Positions 11,729 through 11,780 of a stretch of DNA of 11,780 nt are shown here, in pieces; within the stretch, counting starts at the first letter, position 1, and each line of letters starts with the position of its first letter. The position numbers and the translations under genes were made by a program. The stretch lies in contig CALCFD010000029.1 in NCBI GenBank assembly GCA_937900695.1, positions 1 through 11,780 of the forward strand, written 5' to 3'. The stretch comes from an uncultured Eubacterium sp. Lineage in GTDB: Bacteria; Bacillota; Clostridia; Peptostreptococcales; Anaerovoracaceae. The notes under the pieces were generated by a model. That model did not search any database and was not told where the DNA came from. It worked only from the letters and a program-made list of their open reading frames with translations.

Positions 11729-11780
11729 TGTACCGACCCCTAAAAGTTAGACCAAAAAAATCTAACGATTAGGAGGTCGG
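11729..11780 (+). mobile_element. Left end of an IS3-family (IS150 group) insertion sequence, partial
   Basis: TGTACCGACCCCTAAAAGTT starts at 11729 and is followed by AGACC, A7, TCTAAC and AGGAGGTCGG. This resembles the start of IS150-group elements, whose inverted repeat begins TGTACTG or TGTACCGACCCC-like and is followed within about 50 bp by the ribosome binding site of the first transposase frame (OrfA). The AGGAGG at 11771-11776 fits that site. The transposase itself lies outside the window. Confidence 0.75.

Overview
The window looks like chromosome from a low-GC Gram-positive anaerobe (Bacillota, most likely class Clostridia). The reasons are strongly AT-rich DNA, AGGAGG-type ribosome binding sites, many sigma-A promoters with extended -10 TGn elements, U-tailed terminators, and lysine-rich surface proteins with Ig/FN3-like repeats. 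I cannot name a genus.

Layout. Positions 1-52 are the end of an IS256-family insertion sequence. It cuts a CapD/FlaA1-like polysaccharide gene that still has a consensus promoter. Positions 478-1152 hold a secreted Ig/FN3-like surface protein gene on the minus strand, split by one extra base in an A7 run. Positions 1271-1507 are the 3' end of a group II intron (maturase tail plus domains V/VI), followed by gene debris to 1960. Positions 1993-5710 are a housekeeping block on the minus strand: an S41 C-terminal processing protease, and a metY-metA operon behind a SAM-I-like leader. MetY and MetA fit together: MetA carries the acetyl-CoA-type Glu111 and would supply O-acetylhomoserine to MetY. 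Positions 5740-7970 are an AT-rich accessory island holding 22-bp tandem repeats, a diverged repeat of about 125 bp marked by GTAC sites at fixed spacing, one PD-(D/E)XK-like nuclease gene lying between two blocks of that repeat, and a GC-rich repeat patch. Positions 7975-11229 are again ordinary genes: a CofE-like ligase, a DUF368 (PopT-type) polyprenyl-phosphate transporter, and a divergent PhzF-family gene. Positions 11268-11570 look like an independent small transcript (promoter, nested hairpins, terminator) with a possible 33-aa ORF. From 11729 the left end of an IS3-family (IS150 group) element begins and runs off the window.

The best candidates for something undescribed are the spaced-GTAC repeat family around the nuclease gene, the structured transcript near 11300-11570, and the divergent SAM-I-like leader of metY. 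No complete new system can be demonstrated from the sequence alone.
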